A program made the position numbers and the translations under genes. DNA of 64,000 nt. Source: an uncultured Eubacteriales bacterium (lineage in GTDB: Bacteria; Bacillota; Clostridia; Oscillospirales; Acutalibacteraceae). Every line of letters begins with the position of its first letter. Positions within the stretch are counted from its first letter, which is position 1. This document shows, one piece after another, positions 25,557 to 33,607 of this stretch. The stretch is from the NCBI GenBank assembly GCA_934466515.1, contig CAKSLH010000001.1, positions 186,001-250,000 on the forward strand, in the 5' to 3' direction. Below the pieces are notes generated by a model. It saw only the letters and a program-made list of their open reading frames with translations. It made no database searches and was not told the DNA's origin.

Positions 25557-26933
25557 TTATACCATCTCTTCGGGATGGAAAACTTCATCGAATTTTTCCG
25601 CTGTCAAAAAGCCGAGCTCAACGCAGGCACTTTTAAGCGAAATATTATCCTTGAATGCTTTTTTAGCGGTCTTTGCGGCATTCTCATAGCCAATATAAGG
25701 ATTAAGCGCCGTAACGAGCATAAGCGAATTATGAAGATTATGGTGCATCTTTTCCTTATTGGCGGTAATTCCGACAGCGCAGTTATTATTGAATGAAACG
25801 ATTGCCTCTGCCAAAAGTCTTGCGGACTGTAAGAAATTATACGCCGTAACCGGCATGAAAACATTAAGCTCGAAGTTTCCCTGAGAAGCCGCCATTCCTA
25901 CAGCGACATCATTTCCCATAACCTGTACCGCAACCATTGTTACAGCCTCGCACTGAGTCGGGTTTACCTTTCCGGGCATTATAGATGACCCCGGTTCGTT
26001 TTCGGGAATATGGATTTCTCCGAGACCGTCGCGCGGACCTGACGCAAGCCATCTTACATCATTTGCGATTTTCATCATATCGCAGGCGGTTGCTTTTATT
26101 GCGCCGTGCGCGAAAACGATTTCGTCCTTAGAAGTAAGAGCATGAAACTTATTGCCTGCGGTTACAAATTCCTTGCCTGTAAGCTCGGCTACCTTTTTCG
26201 CAACAAGCGCGTCAAAGCCCTTAGGTGCGTTAAGACCGGTTCCGACGGCGGTTCCGCCGAGAGCTAACTCATGAAGCGGAACAAGAGCGGATTTTAAAAG
26301 CTCAACATCGCGCTCTAAGCTTGCTCTCCAGCCCGAAATTTCCTGACTGAATTTAATCGGAGTTGCGTCCTGAAGGTGGGTGCGTCCCGATTTAACGATT
26401 CCCTCGTTTTCCTCTTCAAGTCTTTTAAAAGTAGCGATAAGCATTTCGACTGCGGGGATAAGCTTATCTTCCACAGCCAAAACGGCGGATATGTGCATAG
26501 CCGTCGGGAAGGTGTCATTCGACGACTGGCTCATATTTATATCGTCATTGGGATGGCAGAGCTTTTTATCCGCAATCTGATTTGCGCGGTTTGCGATAAC
26601 CTCGTTTGCATTCATATTAGACTGTGTGCCGGAGCCTGTCTGCCAGACAACAAGCGGAAAATGGCTGTTAAGAGCGCCTGAAATGACCTCATCGCAGGCA
26701 GCGGTTATAGCTTTAAGCTTTTCATCGGTCATCTTTTCGGGGCGAAGCTCGGCATTTGCCATTGCCGCCGCCTTCTTAAGAATTCCGAAAGCATGAGTGA
26801 TTTCACGCGGCATGGTTTCGATATCCACGCCTATTTTAAAGTTTTCATGGCTTCTCTGGGTCTGAGCCGCCCAGAGCCTGTCGGCAGGAACCTTCATTTC
26901 GCCCATGGAATCGTGTTCAATACGGTAATCCAT
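25557..26933 (-). CDS. fumC: Class II fumarate hydratase
   Basis: 458 residues, normal length. Motifs GSGTQSNMNANEV, SGRTHLQDATP and the superfamily signature GSSIMPGKVNP are present. It catalyses malate to fumarate plus water without an iron-sulfur cluster. Aspartate ammonia-lyase is the closest alternative, but the operon (malate dehydrogenase before, fumarate reductase after) favours fumarase. It is followed 18 bases later by hdrB. Confidence 0.92.
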   Translation of the reverse strand: MDYRIEHDSMGEMKVPADRLWAAQTQRSHENFKIGVDIETMPREITHAFGILKKAAAMANAELRPEKMTDEKLKAITAACDEVISGALNSHFPLVVWQTGSGTQSNMNANEVIANRANQIADKKLCHPNDDINMSQSSNDTFPTAMHISAVLAVEDKLIPAVEMLIATFKRLEEENEGIVKSGRTHLQDATPIKFSQEISGWRASLERDVELLKSALVPLHELALGGTAVGTGLNAPKGFDALVAKKVAELTGKEFVTAGNKFHALTSKDEIVFAHGAIKATACDMMKIANDVRWLASGPRDGLGEIHIPENEPGSSIMPGKVNPTQCEAVTMVAVQVMGNDVAVGMAASQGNFELNVFMPVTAYNFLQSARLLAEAIVSFNNNCAVGITANKEKMHHNLHNSLMLVTALNPYIGYENAAKTAKKAFKDNISLKSACVELGFLTAEKFDEVFHPEEMV

Positions 26934-26950
26934 TTTAAAACAACCTTTCT

Positions 26951-27898
26951 TTAAATATTAAGGCTTCCGATAACCTGCTTTAAGGTATCGGCACTGTTTC
27001 TAAGCTTTACTACCTCTTCATCGGTAAGCGAAATATTTACTTTTCCGCGAACGCAGTTATTGCCGATAAGATTGAGGGTGCTTAAGCATACATCGTCAAT
27101 TCCGTATTCCCCGTGCATCATGGTGGAAACGGTCATTGTCGTATCCATTCCGCCGAGCAGGCATTTGCAGATATGACATACCGAAACGGAAACCGCATAG
27201 AAGGTAGCGCCCTTTCTTGCGATAACTCTTCCGCCCGATTTTCTTACATACTGTTCAACATCACTTAAATTAAGCGGAGGATTTATAAGTCCCGCGGTTT
27301 CGGTTGAGAACTGCTGGCAGTCCTTAATCGGAACATTGGAAATATTTGCAACACTCCACGGAATAAACGAAGAATCTCCGTGCTCGCCCAAAACATAAGC
27401 GTGAACATTAGCCTGACTTATGTTATAATATTCAGAAAGTCTTGCGCGCAGACGGGCGGTATCGAGAATTGTTCCCGAGCCTACAATCTTATTTTCGGGA
27501 ATTCCCGAAAGCTTGCAGAAAGTATATGTGAGAATATCAACAGGGTTGCTTACGATTATGTAGGTTGCATTCGGAGCATGCTTTGTTATCTCCGGAATTA
27601 TGCTTTTGGTGATATCCACATTTGTCTGAGCAAGCTCAAGTCTTGTCTGACCCGGCTTTCTTGCAATACCCGATGTGAGAATTACTATGTCGGAATTTTC
27701 AGCGTCGCGGTAGTCGCCCGCATAAACCGAGCAGGAATTGCAAAACGGTGTGCCCTGTCTGATATCCAGCGCCTCGCCGAGTGCCTTTTCGTTGTTGATG
27801 TCGATCATGACTATATCCGACGCAATACCCATTACAGTGAGAGTATACGCAATAGTCGAGCCGACGCTTCCTGTACCTATGATTGAAATTTTGTTCAT
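26951..27898 (-). CDS. mdh: Malate dehydrogenase of the LDH/MDH superfamily
   Basis: 315 residues. NAD-binding GTGSVGSTIA at the N-terminus, catalytic GEHGDSSF (His) and SNPVDILTY are present. The overall sequence looks like lactate dehydrogenase, but the specificity loop reads ARKPGQTR with Arg80 where LDHs have Gln. This position (classically residue 102) selects oxaloacetate/malate when it is Arg. Together with fumarase next door, malate dehydrogenase is favoured. AGGAAGGTG precedes the ATG. It is the first gene of the redox operon. Confidence 0.82.
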   Translation of the reverse strand: MNKISIIGTGSVGSTIAYTLTVMGIASDIVMIDINNEKALGEALDIRQGTPFCNSCSVYAGDYRDAENSDIVILTSGIARKPGQTRLELAQTNVDITKSIIPEITKHAPNATYIIVSNPVDILTYTFCKLSGIPENKIVGSGTILDTARLRARLSEYYNISQANVHAYVLGEHGDSSFIPWSVANISNVPIKDCQQFSTETAGLINPPLNLSDVEQYVRKSGGRVIARKGATFYAVSVSVCHICKCLLGGMDTTMTVSTMMHGEYGIDDVCLSTLNLIGNNCVRGKVNISLTDEEVVKLRNSADTLKQVIGSLNI

Positions 27899-27929
27899 AA
27901 TACACCTTCCTATATTACATATTTATCAT

Positions 27930-27958
27930 ATTATATCATATTGTGTCTGATTTTGGAA
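27930..27958 (-). promoter_or_regulatory. Promoter of the mdh-fumC-hdr-flx-frd operon
   Basis: Minus strand extended -10 TGATATAAT (27938-27930) with a weak TTCCAA -35 (27958-27953) at 17 bases. The surrounding stretch 27960-28140 is AT-rich, with no gene and no convincing Rex or other operator that I can see. Confidence 0.6.
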
Positions 27959-28148
27959 TTGCAAGTTTTGCATAGCGGTATACCATATTTGTATATAACC
28001 GAGTTCTTCTATGCGAAAAATAAATCGCATTCTTAAACCGCCCGATTTTTGCCGTTTTAAAAGTTATGTTAAAAATATATTATTTATTATGTTTTAGTTC
28101 TGATATAAATTTATGTTACAGAGTTAAAAAAAGCCGTAATATAGGCAC

Positions 28149-28177
28149 TTGTAAACTTAAGTTTAATGTGGTATACT
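28149..28177 (+). promoter_or_regulatory. Promoter of the P-type ATPase gene, with palindrome in the spacer
   Basis: TTGTAA (28149-28154) and TATACT (28172-28177) with a 17-base spacer. A perfect 12-bp palindrome AAACTTAAGTTT (28153-28164) lies in the spacer and could be an operator. The start of transcription would fall at about 28183. Confidence 0.65.
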
Positions 28178-28180
28178 CTT

Positions 28181-28473
28181 AGTGTGACAGGACTCGAACC
28201 TGCCGCGGTTTCGCTCGCCGCCTTTTAGATTGCGGCTTTGTGTTCATTTTTGCAAGGCGCCAGCCTTGCTGCAAATTTCTCGCTTCGCCGAAATCAAAAT
28301 TCGACGGCAGAAACTTTTAACCTATCGAAACTAAAAATTTTGTTATAAGACGAAGCCGACTAAACGCAGGAATACTGCCGTATTTCAAGTTTTGAGGCAA
28401 TGTATTATGCAAAATTTTGTTTCGTAGGCGTGACAGGTTCAAGTCCTGTCACACTATAAAAGGAGTGTGAAAA
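28181..28473 (+). promoter_or_regulatory. Structured 5' leader of the P-type ATPase gene (candidate riboswitch)
   Basis: The 14-base 5' end (28181-28194) is perfectly complementary to 28442-28455. The interior contains GCAAGGC-loop-GCCTTGC (28251-28268), a 7-bp ACGGCAG/CTGCCGT long-range pair (28303-28309 with 28375-28381) and other GC-rich stems. Competing local hairpins exist at both ends: CAGG-7-CCTG (28188-28202), GTGACAGG-7-CCTGTCAC (28430-28452), and TCACACT/AGTGTGA (28449-28455 with 28464-28470), which would enclose the AGGAG site. Mutually exclusive pairings around the ribosome site suggest translational control. I match it to no known riboswitch family. Confidence 0.55.
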
Positions 28474-30837
28474 ATGCAAAACGATAATATGCTGCCCGAG
28501 GGCTTATCCGAAAGAGAAGCGAGAAAAAGGGCGCAGGAGGGTCTGTCAAACGAGACCGTTACACAGGCCGGAAAATCGGTAAAAGATATTATAATATCAA
28601 ATACTTTGACATATTTTAACTTTATTTTCCTTATAATAACCGTTTTGCTTTGCATTGCAGGCTCTTTTAGAAACCTCACATTTCTTCCTGTTATTATAGG
28701 CAATACCTTAGTCGGAATTTTTCAGGAAATAAGAGCTAAGAAAACTCTTGACAAAATGAGCCTTATAAATTCGCCCCATGCAGAAGTTATAAGAGACGGA
28801 ATAAGGAAAAAAATCCGCTCCTCTTCCCTTGTTTTGGGCGACACCGTTATTTTTTCTGCAGGCGACCAAATATGTGCCGACGCAAGAGTTATAAGCGGAG
28901 AGGTTTTTGCAAACGAGGCTCTCCTTACAGGTGAAGAGGACGAAATAAAGAAATCAGTCGGGGACAGGCTGCTGTCGGGCAGCTTTATTGTTTCGGGCGA
29001 ATGCTGTGCGGTTTTAGAAAGCGTGGGAAAAGAATCCTATATTTCAAAGCTTACTATGCAGGCTAAGACCGTTGATACCAAAGAGCAGTCTGAAATGATA
29101 AGGTCCATTAACAAGATAGTTAAATGGATGGGAATTATTCTTATTCCGATAGGAAGTATTCTTTTTTATCAGAGCTTTTTTATAAAGCATGACAGCTTTG
29201 CCGACAGTGTAGTTTCCATGGTTGCCGCAATAATCGGCATGATTCCGGAGGGGCTTTATCTTCTTACAACGGCGGCTTTAGCGCTCGGAACGATAAGGCT
29301 TGCCAAGAAAAAAGTGCTTTTAAATGATATGAAAAGCATTGAATCGCTTGCCCGTGTCGATATTCTTTGTGTTGATAAAACAGGTACTATAACCGAGCCT
29401 TCCATGCAGGTGCGGACGGTTATTGACGCGGAAAATTTCAGCGAAAAAGACTCGGAATTCAATATGGAAATGCTTTTTAATTATATAAACGCTTCTATTG
29501 ATAAAAATTCAACGATGAATGCCCTTAAAAGCTTTCTTGCGGAAAATTCCGAAAATATACAGTCTTTTAAAACAGCTTTAGAAGTAAAGCCTTTTTCCTC
29601 GGCTTATAAATACGGCACCGCAGCCTTTGAAAACGGAACCTATATTTTAGGCGCACCCGAATTCGTGCTAAAAGATAAGGCATCGGATTACAGCGAGCTT
29701 ACCGATAAATATGTTAAAAAGGGATACCGTGTTTTATGTTTTGCAAGAATGAATGAAAGCAATGTAATTCCCCTTTTATTTATTATTCTTTCAAACGCGC
29801 TCAGAACCGGCGCGCAGAAAACATTCAGATATTTTAAGGAGCAGGGCGTTACGGTAAAGGTTATATCGGGAGACCACCCTGAAACCGTAAGCGAAATCGC
29901 AAGACTTGCGGGAATTGAAAATTATGACAGCTTTATCGACGCTACCAAGCTTGACACAAAGGAAAAAATCGAAAAAGCGGCGCTTACCTACACTGTTTTC
30001 GGCAGAGTAACCCCAAAGCAAAAACAAGCGCTTGTAAAAGCCATGCAAAAGAAAAACCATACAGTTGCTATGACAGGCGACGGTGTAAACGATATTTTAG
30101 CTTTAAAGGACGCAGACTGCTCAATAGCCATGGCGTCCGGAAGCGAGGCGGTTTCTCAGGTGGCTCAGGTTGTTCTTCTCGATTCGGATTTTTCTAAAAT
30201 GCCGAGCGTTGTGCTTGAGGGAAGAAGAGTTGTAAACAATGTTCAGCGCTCCGCAAGTCTGTTTTTAGTTAAAAACATCTTTTCTCTTTTGCTTTCGATT
30301 TTAGCATCCGTGCTTTTGCTTTCTTACCCGCTTGAGCCTACGCACATTTCGCTTATAAGCATGTTCACAATCGGAATCCCCGGATTTTTACTGGCGCTTG
30401 AAAGCAACAAAAACCGTATTGAGGGAAGCTTTCTTAAAAATGTTTTAAGAGCGGCGCTCCCTGCGGGACTTACCGACGCAATAGTGGTAGGCTCACTTAC
30501 GATTTTCAAGCAGGTATTTAATCTACCGAAAGCGGATGTTGCAACCGCTTCAACCCTTATTTTATCGTTTGTGGGCTTTATGATTTTAAGAAGAATAAGC
30601 CTGCCGTTTAATAAATACAGATTAGGCGTTTTCCTGATAAATATTTTAGGAATGGTATTAACCCTGTTTTTCATTCCTAATTTCTTTAAGGTAGTTATGA
30701 TTCCTGTCACAAGTATTCAGCTTACCATTCTGTTTTCCTTTGCCGCGGAATCAATTTTCAGGGCGCTGTCGGTTATTATCGACAAACAGCCTAAGCTTAA
30801 AAAAAAGAATAAAAGCAATAAAAAGCGAGTTAAGTGA
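28474..30837 (+). CDS. Cation-transporting P-type ATPase (P2-like, CtpE-related)
   Basis: 787 residues. Phosphorylation motif VDKTGTIT (near residue 304), hinge TGDGVNDILAL (about residue 535), and the transmembrane motif MIPEGLYLL typical of P2-type pumps, which resembles Ca2+-type pumps and CtpE. The actuator loop reads LLTGEEDEI, so the usual TGES has Glu in place of Ser. There are no heavy-metal CPC or N-terminal metal-binding motifs. The likely cargo is Ca2+ or another divalent cation. AAAAGGAG precedes the ATG. The gene is monocistronic with a structured leader. Confidence 0.88.
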   Translation: MQNDNMLPEGLSEREARKRAQEGLSNETVTQAGKSVKDIIISNTLTYFNFIFLIITVLLCIAGSFRNLTFLPVIIGNTLVGIFQEIRAKKTLDKMSLINSPHAEVIRDGIRKKIRSSSLVLGDTVIFSAGDQICADARVISGEVFANEALLTGEEDEIKKSVGDRLLSGSFIVSGECCAVLESVGKESYISKLTMQAKTVDTKEQSEMIRSINKIVKWMGIILIPIGSILFYQSFFIKHDSFADSVVSMVAAIIGMIPEGLYLLTTAALALGTIRLAKKKVLLNDMKSIESLARVDILCVDKTGTITEPSMQVRTVIDAENFSEKDSEFNMEMLFNYINASIDKNSTMNALKSFLAENSENIQSFKTALEVKPFSSAYKYGTAAFENGTYILGAPEFVLKDKASDYSELTDKYVKKGYRVLCFARMNESNVIPLLFIILSNALRTGAQKTFRYFKEQGVTVKVISGDHPETVSEIARLAGIENYDSFIDATKLDTKEKIEKAALTYTVFGRVTPKQKQALVKAMQKKNHTVAMTGDGVNDILALKDADCSIAMASGSEAVSQVAQVVLLDSDFSKMPSVVLEGRRVVNNVQRSASLFLVKNIFSLLLSILASVLLLSYPLEPTHISLISMFTIGIPGFLLALESNKNRIEGSFLKNVLRAALPAGLTDAIVVGSLTIFKQVFNLPKADVATASTLILSFVGFMILRRISLPFNKYRLGVFLINILGMVLTLFFIPNFFKVVMIPVTSIQLTILFSFAAESIFRALSVIIDKQPKLKKKNKSNKKRVK

Positions 30838-30851
30838 ATCACTTAACTCGC
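30822..30851. terminator. Hairpin at the end of the P-type ATPase gene
   Basis: Stem AGCGAGTTAAGTGA / TCACTTAACTCGCT overlapping the stop codon, between convergent genes. The T run is weak on the plus strand. Confidence 0.65.
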
Positions 30852-30882
30852 TGATATTTTGCACATATTGTTTCCTGCAATA

Positions 30883-31296
30883 CTACAAATTGTTTCCGCT
30901 GTTTTTAACCCGCATTCTTGCAATATTCCTTGCAAGCAAAAGCTGAGTTGATTTATATTCCCTGTAGCTTTGTTTTTGGAGCAAAGCTTCTTTAGCCTCT
31001 GCCGCTGCTATTTCAGCCATTTTTTCGTCGATTTCCTCAGGCCGCTCGGCAGAATCGACAAGCAGCAAAACCTCGCCGTTTTCGATTTTGCACAGTCCCG
31101 AAGAAACGGCGGCTATCTGATTTTTTCCGCCCTTTGCCCTGAAAGTCGCGGTTCCCGGGACTACAGCCGTAATAGCATTGGCATGGTCGGCTAAAATTCC
31201 GTACTGACCGTTAGAAGTCGGGATTATAAGAGATTCGCATTCGCCGTCAAAAAAAGTATTATCGGCGGCAAGAATATGGACCTTAAAGCTTTTCAT
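30883..31296 (-). CDS. atpC: ATP synthase epsilon subunit
   Basis: 137 residues. The N-terminal beta-sandwich (IPTSNGQYGILADHANAI) and the C-terminal helical hairpin are typical. It is part of the F1 central stalk and regulates hydrolysis. It overlaps atpD by 14 bases and ends the atp operon. Confidence 0.95.
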   Translation of the reverse strand: MKSFKVHILAADNTFFDGECESLIIPTSNGQYGILADHANAITAVVPGTATFRAKGGKNQIAAVSSGLCKIENGEVLLLVDSAERPEEIDEKMAEIAAAEAKEALLQKQSYREYKSTQLLLARNIARMRVKNSGNNL

Positions 31297-32698
31297 TGCT
31301 TTCTTCCCTCTTTATCTGCTCGGCTTTTGCCTTTACATCGTCAAATGTTCCGACATTATAGAAGGCGGCTTCGGGATATTCGTCTCCCTTTCCGTCTAAA
31401 ATCGCCTTAAATCCGCGGACGGTTTCCTTTAACGGAACATAGATTCCGTTTATTCCGGTGAATTTCTCCGCAACATGCATCGGCTGAGACAAAAATCTCT
31501 GCATTTTACGGGCTCTTGTAACCGTAAGCTTATCGTCCTCGGAAAGCTCGTCAATACCCAAGATTGCTATAATATCCTGCAACTCGTTATATTTCTGCAG
31601 AACCTCCTGAACTCTTCTTGCCACCTCATAATGCTCGTTTCCTACAACAGAAGCTTCAAGAATTCTCGATGTTGAAGCGAGCGGATCAACGGCAGGATAA
31701 ATTCCCTGTTCGGATATCTTACGGCTTAAAACCGTTGTAGCGTCAAGATGAGTAAAGGTTGTTGCGGGGGCAGGGTCTGTAAGATCGTCGGCAGGAACAT
31801 AAACCGCCTGAACGGATGTGACCGAGCCGTCGTCAGTCGATGTTATTCTTTCCTGCAATGCGCCCATTTCATCCGACAGAGTCGGCTGATAGCCTACTGC
31901 GGACGGCATTCTGCCGAGCAGGGTTGAAACCTCACTTCCTGCCTGAACGAAACGGAATATATTATCTATAAACAAAAGAACATCTTTTTTCTCGGCGTCA
32001 CGGAAATATTCCGCCATTGTAAGTCCGGATAATGCAACCCTCATTCGTACCCCGGGAGCCTCATTCATCTGACCGAAAACAAGCGCTGTTTTATCGCTTA
32101 CGCCGCTTTCTTTCATTTCATAATAAAGGTCGTTACCCTCTCTGCTTCTCTCGCCGACGCCCGTGAAAACGGAATATCCGCCGTGCTCCATAGCGACATT
32201 ATGAATAAGCTCCTGAATAAGAACCGTTTTACCGACGCCCGCTCCACCGAAAAGACCTATCTTTCCGCCCTTAGGATAAGGCTCTAACAGGTCTATAACC
32301 TTAATTCCCGTTTCGAGAATTTCAGCGGCAGGTCTTTGCTTCTCAAAGCTCGGCGCTTTTCTGTGAATTTCCCAGCGTGTACCGTTTTCGGGAATTTCTT
32401 CGCCGCCGTCGATAGGCTCGCCCAAAACATTGAACATTCTGCCTAAGGTGCATTTTCCTACGGGAACCTTTATCCCGCTGCCGTTTGCCTTAACCTCCAT
32501 ACCGCGCGCGAGATCCTCGCTGTTTCCCAAAAGAATGCAGCGGACCTTATCTCCGCCTATATGTGAGGCGACCTCCATAACACGGGTCTCGCCGTCAACC
32601 TTTACCGATAAAGCCTCTCTTATTCTCGGAAGCTCTCCATGGGCAAATTTACAGTCGATTACAGGTCCTGAAATTTCGATTATTTTTCCTGTTTTCAC
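31283..32698 (-). CDS. atpD: ATP synthase beta subunit
   Basis: 471 residues. P-loop GGAGVGKTVL, catalytic GERSREGNDLY, LLFIDNIFRF and the downstream DPAPATTFTHLDATTVLSR are all conserved. It carries the catalytic nucleotide sites of F1. Its ATG overlaps the atpG stop by four bases. Confidence 0.98.
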   Translation of the reverse strand: MKTGKIIEISGPVIDCKFAHGELPRIREALSVKVDGETRVMEVASHIGGDKVRCILLGNSEDLARGMEVKANGSGIKVPVGKCTLGRMFNVLGEPIDGGEEIPENGTRWEIHRKAPSFEKQRPAAEILETGIKVIDLLEPYPKGGKIGLFGGAGVGKTVLIQELIHNVAMEHGGYSVFTGVGERSREGNDLYYEMKESGVSDKTALVFGQMNEAPGVRMRVALSGLTMAEYFRDAEKKDVLLFIDNIFRFVQAGSEVSTLLGRMPSAVGYQPTLSDEMGALQERITSTDDGSVTSVQAVYVPADDLTDPAPATTFTHLDATTVLSRKISEQGIYPAVDPLASTSRILEASVVGNEHYEVARRVQEVLQKYNELQDIIAILGIDELSEDDKLTVTRARKMQRFLSQPMHVAEKFTGINGIYVPLKETVRGFKAILDGKGDEYPEAAFYNVGTFDDVKAKAEQIKREESNEKL

Positions 32699-33594
32699 TG
32701 TATTTTAACCTCCTTCTTTTTCTGAGCCTTAGCGCCTGAGGATACCTCTGTTATTTCCTGAGTGATAGACGCCTGACGGAGTCTGTTATAAACAACCGAA
32801 AGCTCGGACAGAATTTTCTGCGCATTCTGATTTGCCGAATTCATTGCTTCCATTCTTGAGCTTTGCTCACTGCAAAAGGAATCTATAAGCGCGCTGTAAA
32901 TATAACCCGAAACATAGCTCGGAATCATATTATTAAGCACCTCTTCTACGGAAGGCGAGAATTCAAACGGCACCTTAACGGCCTCCTCGGTCACTTTTGC
33001 GGTAAAAGTCTTTTTATGAAACGGAAGCAGTCTTACCGAAATGACATCCTCAAACATACCGTTTTTAATATCCGTATAAACCACAAATATTTTCTGAATT
33101 TCGCCCGAATCAAACATATCAAGCAGAATATTTGTTATCTCTCTTGCTCTTTGCATGGTAGGATTCTGAGCCGTATAAATAAAGCTGCGCTCAATCGGAA
33201 TTTTCCTATGCTCGAAATATCTTCTTCCGTACTCCCCGACTACGAAAAGCTTCATATCGGGATGCGCTTTGTACATTCTTTCCGCTTCTTTTATAACATT
33301 CTGATTGTACATTCCCGCAAGCCCTTTATCCGCCGTGACCACCAAGCAGGCATAAGTTCCGTTCAGCTCCGGCTCGCCGTCATCAGGATAAAAATACCTG
33401 CTTTTAACATTTTTAACATTTCTGAAAATGCGCTTTATTTCCTTTTGAAGAGCCTCAAAATAAGGTCTTGTTCTGTCAAGGTCAGCCTTAGCCTTGCGCA
33501 TTTTAGTTGAGGCGATCAGGTACATCGCGTTTGTTATTTTTTTAGTATCGGTAACGCTTTTGATGTGGCTTTTTATTTCTTTAACATTCGCCAT
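32695..33594 (-). CDS. atpG: ATP synthase gamma subunit
   Basis: 299 residues. The N-terminal coiled-coil (IKSHIKSVTDTKKITNAMYL) and the C-terminal QNAQKILSELSVVYNRLRQ helix that bears ITQEITEV are typical. It forms the rotating shaft of F1. It lies 13 bases after the alpha gene. Confidence 0.96.
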   Translation of the reverse strand: MANVKEIKSHIKSVTDTKKITNAMYLIASTKMRKAKADLDRTRPYFEALQKEIKRIFRNVKNVKSRYFYPDDGEPELNGTYACLVVTADKGLAGMYNQNVIKEAERMYKAHPDMKLFVVGEYGRRYFEHRKIPIERSFIYTAQNPTMQRAREITNILLDMFDSGEIQKIFVVYTDIKNGMFEDVISVRLLPFHKKTFTAKVTEEAVKVPFEFSPSVEEVLNNMIPSYVSGYIYSALIDSFCSEQSSRMEAMNSANQNAQKILSELSVVYNRLRQASITQEITEVSSGAKAQKKKEVKIQ

Positions 33595-33607
33595 ATAAAG
33601 CCACCGC

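Noticed and set aside
26951..27898. L-lactate dehydrogenase annotation
   Set aside because: Arg80 at the specificity position and the fumarase/fumarate reductase context favour malate dehydrogenase.
28181..28460. tRNA gene in the ATPase leader
   Set aside because: Both ends resemble a tRNA T-arm, but no D-arm, anticodon arm or matching acceptor of normal spacing exists and there is no full cloverleaf.
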